From Prosopocoilus inquinatus (Eukaryota; Arthropoda; Insecta; Coleoptera; Lucanidae): a DNA stretch of 64,000 nt. The notes below the pieces were generated by a model, which was given only the letters and a program-made list of their open reading frames with translations, did not search any database and was not told where the DNA came from. The number at the start of each line of letters is the position of its first letter. Position 1 is the stretch's first letter. Positions 60,458 through 64,000 of the stretch are shown in pieces. Made by a program: the position numbers and the translations under genes. Location of the stretch: NCBI GenBank assembly GCA_036172665.1, contig CM069874.1:48032707-48096706 (forward strand), given 5' to 3'.

Positions 60458-61767
60458 ATGGGAGATCCGAGTTTGAATCTGCTGGGATCTTCGGATTTTA
60501 ATCCAGATAAATGTACGTTACTTATTTTAGGTTTGGTTTGTATGTAATGAGGGGTGTGTTTCAGATGTCAGGGAGCTTTCACAGAGCTGTATTGGAGGGC
60601 CAGAACTTATCCGAATGAGAAAAAAAATCCTATCTCTGTCAGAAGAGACGAGTAGCAATTTGAAAAAAAATGTATACCAGAATTACATGCAGTTCATTGA
60701 CACAGCCAAGGAAATATCACGTAAAATACAACTTCTTCTTGGAGTTCAGCATTGAACTTTATAATTTTTAGATTTGGAAAGTGAAATGTATCAGCTATCG
60801 CATTTGCTCACCGAGCAGAAAACTCTTTTAAATTCACTGTATAACACTTCAATAATGGGGGATGACACGCTAATAATTGTTGAAGCAGAGGCGAGTAAAG
60901 ATGATAGTGAAGAAAAGAAAGAAGAAATGAAAAGGCAAAAGCTGGCAGCGATTAAAGAAAAAATTAAAGGATGTGCAGTATGTTTCATAATATCATCTCA
61001 AGACTGAAACTAATCTCATTTTTTTCAGAGTGTTTTAGATGTTCCAAATCGGAAGTTATTATATGAAGGTTACCTCATTGAATTAGATTCTGTAGAAAAT
61101 ACCCCCGTTCAAAGTGTATATGGGGTCCTGTTTTCTGATGGCATCATGTTGGCATCATCAAATCAAAATTCGCAAGATACGACAAGTTTTAAGTATGAAG
61201 TATATTATGAGTTGGGCAGTATTGCAGTTGTCAATATACGAGACTTGGGAAATATCAAACATGCATTCAAGTTGCTAGCATTTCCTGACACTAGAGTGCT
61301 TCAATGTAAATCAAGCGCAGTAAAGGTATAAGAATTTTTTTTTTTTTGCAGTGTTATTCCAACTAAACCATTCAATGTTATTTTATTGCAGAAGGAATGG
61401 TTGGATAAGTTTGATCAAGCTAAGAAAGAACGGTTGTCACAAGAGCAATCAAAACACGAGTCAACCACAGAAAAATCACCATCAAGGACTTCATCTATAG
61501 ATTCACCATACGTTAATCGTATTTATACTTGTGAAGTTGTAAGAAATAATAATGTCAGAAAATTTTGTAGCATTTGATGAAGTTGAGGACGATGTAAGTG
61601 TTCATCCTGAATGGTTTTTAGAAATTTCTGAGGAATTGGATGTGTGCATTGCGCAGAGGCACTTTGAAGAAGCACTTGGATTACTGCAAAAGGCTGGAGA
61701 TTATATTTCAGAGTATGTTTCTGCGTCGAATCAACTGGATCACATTTCAATTGATATACAAAAGAAG
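60458..61767 (+). CDS. Exo84: Exocyst complex component 8 (Exo84), N-terminal six exons (partial)
   Basis: Subunit of the exocyst, which tethers secretory vesicles to the plasma membrane; in animals its PH domain binds the small GTPase Ral. Exons 60458-60512, 60565-60720, 60772-60977, 61029-61325, 61392-61518 and 61559-61767 give 350 residues with matching phases. The N-terminal helical region is highly conserved: ETSSNLKKNVYQNYMQFIDT and LESEMYQLSHLLTEQKTLL. The PH domain is about residues 140-255 (LLYEGYLIELDS to KKEWLDKFDQA). Then comes EELDVCIAQRHFEEALGLL, the start of the helical-bundle region. Exon 6 ends in phase 0 at GTAAAC. About half of a normal EXOC8 (about 700 aa) is missing. No later exon is seen before 64000, so the next intron probably contains the element at 62.5-64 kb. 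Confidence 0.92.
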
Positions 61768-62555
61768 GTAAACTCTATAGTACTGTTCATTCTCTATCCC
61801 TAATCCCGTAATATAAACCAGTGCTCTAATATAGGCATCAGTCTTTTTTTAAGTTTAATAATTAAATTCTTTTAATGAATTAACACAATTCTTGAATTTG
61901 AAATTAATTTTTCGATTCTTGCCGTGAAATTTGGATGGTATACAAATAAAAATCTGGAGTTAATTGTAACACTTTTGGACACCAGTGTTTTGGTGTTGCC
62001 TCGCGTCCATCCGTTTGCGGAATTAGAATCTGTTAACTTTTTATATGTTGATTGATTATACAATTTAAAAATATCTCTTGGGAAACTAACTGCCACAATT
62101 TTTATTTCTTGAGTTTAGATAATTTTTTAAATGTAAGAGGCCAGTAATACTGGCAGTCGAAAGTTTCTTTGTTTTGTTTTTAACCAATTAGTTTGCGAGA
62201 AAATTCTCTCAACATTTGCTGACGAGTAAGACAAAATTAACATTTTAAAAACAAAATTTTGGGAAACAGGTTTATTGTCAGCACAACAAATTCTTTCTAC
62301 ATTATTCCAAACATTTTCTGTTATTTTTGCCTCCTGATGTAGTAGATGGATTGATTAAAGTGTACTTTTTTGCATGCAAGCGTACCAATCTACTACAGGA
62401 TACAACATTTCCCAGAAAAAGGGAAAAGAAACAGTATTTTTTAAGGAACAGTAGACCTGGCAACACTGCCTGGATCATTATGTCACTTTTTGGTTGAATT
62501 GGCTGTTTATTCTCGATCCTTCTCTCTTTATGTTTGTTTCTCTTCTCCCCGCTCC
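61768..62555. other. Probable Exo84 intron, nothing identified
   Basis: AT-rich sequence with no exon matching Exo84 and no clear repeat. A GGCAACACTG phrase near 62460 hints at a transposon boundary, but no inverted partner was found. Confidence 0.4.
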
Positions 62556-62559
62556 CCAA

Positions 62560-63238
62560 ATCGAGTTAGCAACACTCCATACTACAAAGTCCGGGTAAAC
62601 TACTTGTGCTTCGTGCGTATTTTCGTTGTATCGAAGAAATATTTCCCTAGGGGGTGAAATATACCTCACTCTAACTGGTTTATCTAAGATAAGCAGCGTT
62701 TTCATGCGCTTTGGCCAACTTAGTGCTCAATCTCACCAGGTGAGTTTAATCGTTATTGGCTAATCCGATTCGTGTTTTACGACTTTCTTTGTTGTCCCTT
62801 CAGGGCTCTTGAATTGTTCGGTTTTCGGCAATTTTAACGTAGATTTAGGTAGAGACAGAATTTTCGGACCCGAAATGTCTTTATTTTAAGTTAGGGGTAC
62901 GTAATTCACATTTTTGTTGTCGTGAGTTAATTATTTTATTGTTTGTCTGTGCATTAAGGCCTTCATCTTTGGTTTGCGTTGTAAATTTAACCTGCACACC
63001 CAACTCCACTTAGCATATAAGTTCTTTTAGTATTCGTGAAGTAATTATTCACCTTATTAAATATTTAGGTGACTTTTCCCCGACTATTGTTGCGTTTATT
63101 ACGTTTTCTTGGCTGTGACTGTTGTTGATTTGTATGTCGAACACAATTTCTTTCTTTGCCTTTTAAAATAAAGTTTATATTGATGCATTTTCAGACGTAG
63201 TCGCGTTTTTTTAATTTTTCCCGCGGTTCTCAAAAAAT
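62560..63238 (+). mobile_element. Possible 5' LTR of a retrotransposon running off the window
   Basis: This block is followed directly by TGGCGCCC (63242-63249), which looks like the start of a tRNA primer-binding site. It has a polyadenylation signal AATAAA near 63168, about 70 bp before its end, as LTRs often do. The downstream 750 bp (to 64000) is more GC-rich and has no protein I recognise, as expected of a leader. The left LTR edge and the second LTR are not visible, so this remains tentative. Confidence 0.35.
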
Positions 63239-64000
63239 TGAGTGGCGCCCTTTTACTCAGTTAAGTTTTCGCGTTGGTTTGAGAGACCCACTAGCGTCCC
63301 AGTACCGGCGGCACTGAAATCACTCGACCCAGTGCTATCCTTTGTTACTTGACTAACAGGTAGGTGACAGTCCTTTACCGTATCAGGAGCGGGTGGACGT
63401 GTAGAGTTGATGCGCGTGGGGTTATTGGCGGGGACTCGGTTTACTTTAGGCGCTTCCCTGTGGTACCGTTGAAGGTGGTTTCTCGGAGTGTTCGATTCCT
63501 CAGGTGGACGTCTCAGGATTGCAGAGATTCCTTGGGGTTGCGGGGATATCTTGATCTTTTCTGGCGGAGCACAGCGACTGCATGGTTCTTCTCGTGTCGA
63601 CGGCGTAGATCTTAAGGTATTTTTCGCGACTAACCGGTTACGAATACTATGGTTAGCAGTAGTGCCGTCACGGTTATGAGAATATGTCACGGTCAGTAAG
63701 ATTCGCTGAAATGACTTTGTGGCGGTTGCATTTTTAAATTTGACAACGGTCCAACCATGAATTGTGTATTATTTAACAGTTACAAAAAAAGTTGTGATTG
63801 AATCAAGTTGAGGTTAGCACGCGGAACCATGGATCTGCGCAGAATTCACTGAATAAAAAAGAGAGAGCAATGTTCCACAACTCTCTAACCTGGTTAGGAA
63901 ATTAGTAACTGGAGTAACATTTTGATATGTAGTGGGCTTGGCTGATAGCTCTGTTAGGTTCTTTGAAACTCTTGGTTTTGGTCTCTTAAGGAGGTGGAAA

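Noticed and set aside
61518..61577. Continuation of Exo84 exon 5 to VNRIYTCEVVRNNN
   Set aside because: Reading through gives a stop and loses the conserved segment; a 40 bp intron (61519-61558) restores frame and family match.
63253..63690. 145-residue minus-strand open frame at the right edge
   Set aside because: It is Arg/Pro/Ser-rich with no recognisable domain. Overlapping plus-strand frames are as long, and the GC-rich leader of a retroelement would produce such frames by chance.
1..64000. Bacterial features, CRISPR arrays, operons, rRNA
   Set aside because: Nothing of the kind; spliced genes and insect transposons show this is animal nuclear DNA.

Overview
This window is nuclear DNA of an insect, most likely a holometabolous one; the species cannot be told from the sequence. 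The evidence is AT-rich DNA, genes with short 43-90 bp GT-AG introns, a ZAD-C2H2 zinc-finger gene (an arthropod gene class), and dense remains of hAT, mariner/IS630, Copia and Penelope-like elements plus many foldback MITEs. Most of the window is transposon-derived. Three host genes can be assembled exon by exon with matching splice phases.

Host genes. (1) On the minus strand, 45338 down to 4801, lies a 21-exon gene for the condensin I HEAT-repeat subunit CAP-G (NCAPG, Cnd3 family). It encodes about 1,240 aa with no internal stop. Its coding exons total only 3.7 kb of a 40.5 kb span. Four introns (3.4, 5.8, 5.1 and 20.9 kb) hold nearly all the transposons between 5.5 and 45 kb. (2) On the plus strand, 48839-53534, a six-exon gene encodes a ZAD domain and 11 C2H2 fingers (459 aa). 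It starts 3.5 kb from the CAP-G start, head to head. (3) On the plus strand from 60458, the first six exons encode the N-terminal half of exocyst subunit Exo84/EXOC8; the rest is beyond the window or behind the retroelement at the right edge.

Transposon layers. 0.2-4.5 kb: a TA-flanked element, a foldback element and a hAT element containing a 1.3 kb palindrome. 5.5-26.4 kb (CAP-G intron 17): an inverted pair of composite hAT-like repeats, a hAT MITE with an exact 8-bp target duplication, a full-length dead mariner, a Copia copy whose gag is split by two insertions, a TTAA-flanked element holding a near-perfect 436 bp palindrome and two unidentified exons, and a 3.2 kb DDE transposon with arms of more than 500 bp. 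28-33 kb: a Penelope-like GIY-YIG fragment cut by a TTAA element. 34.5-40.3 kb: a hAT element with transposase gene, TIRs and TSD, sitting inside a MITE that sits inside a duplicated LTR-like repeat. 41.9-43.7 kb: a hAT-like composite ending 22 bp before a CAP-G splice acceptor. 47.5-48.4 and 56-59 kb: two copies of a 580 bp element, one of which has its empty pre-insertion site preserved elsewhere in the window.

The strongest candidate for something undescribed is a six-copy foldback family. It has one fixed terminus (AACAGATAAAATAGC), a second terminus near AAAATTTTTCTAA, variable internal palindromes, and exact target duplications of about 9-13 bp at several copies, one of them inside the Copia gag gene.
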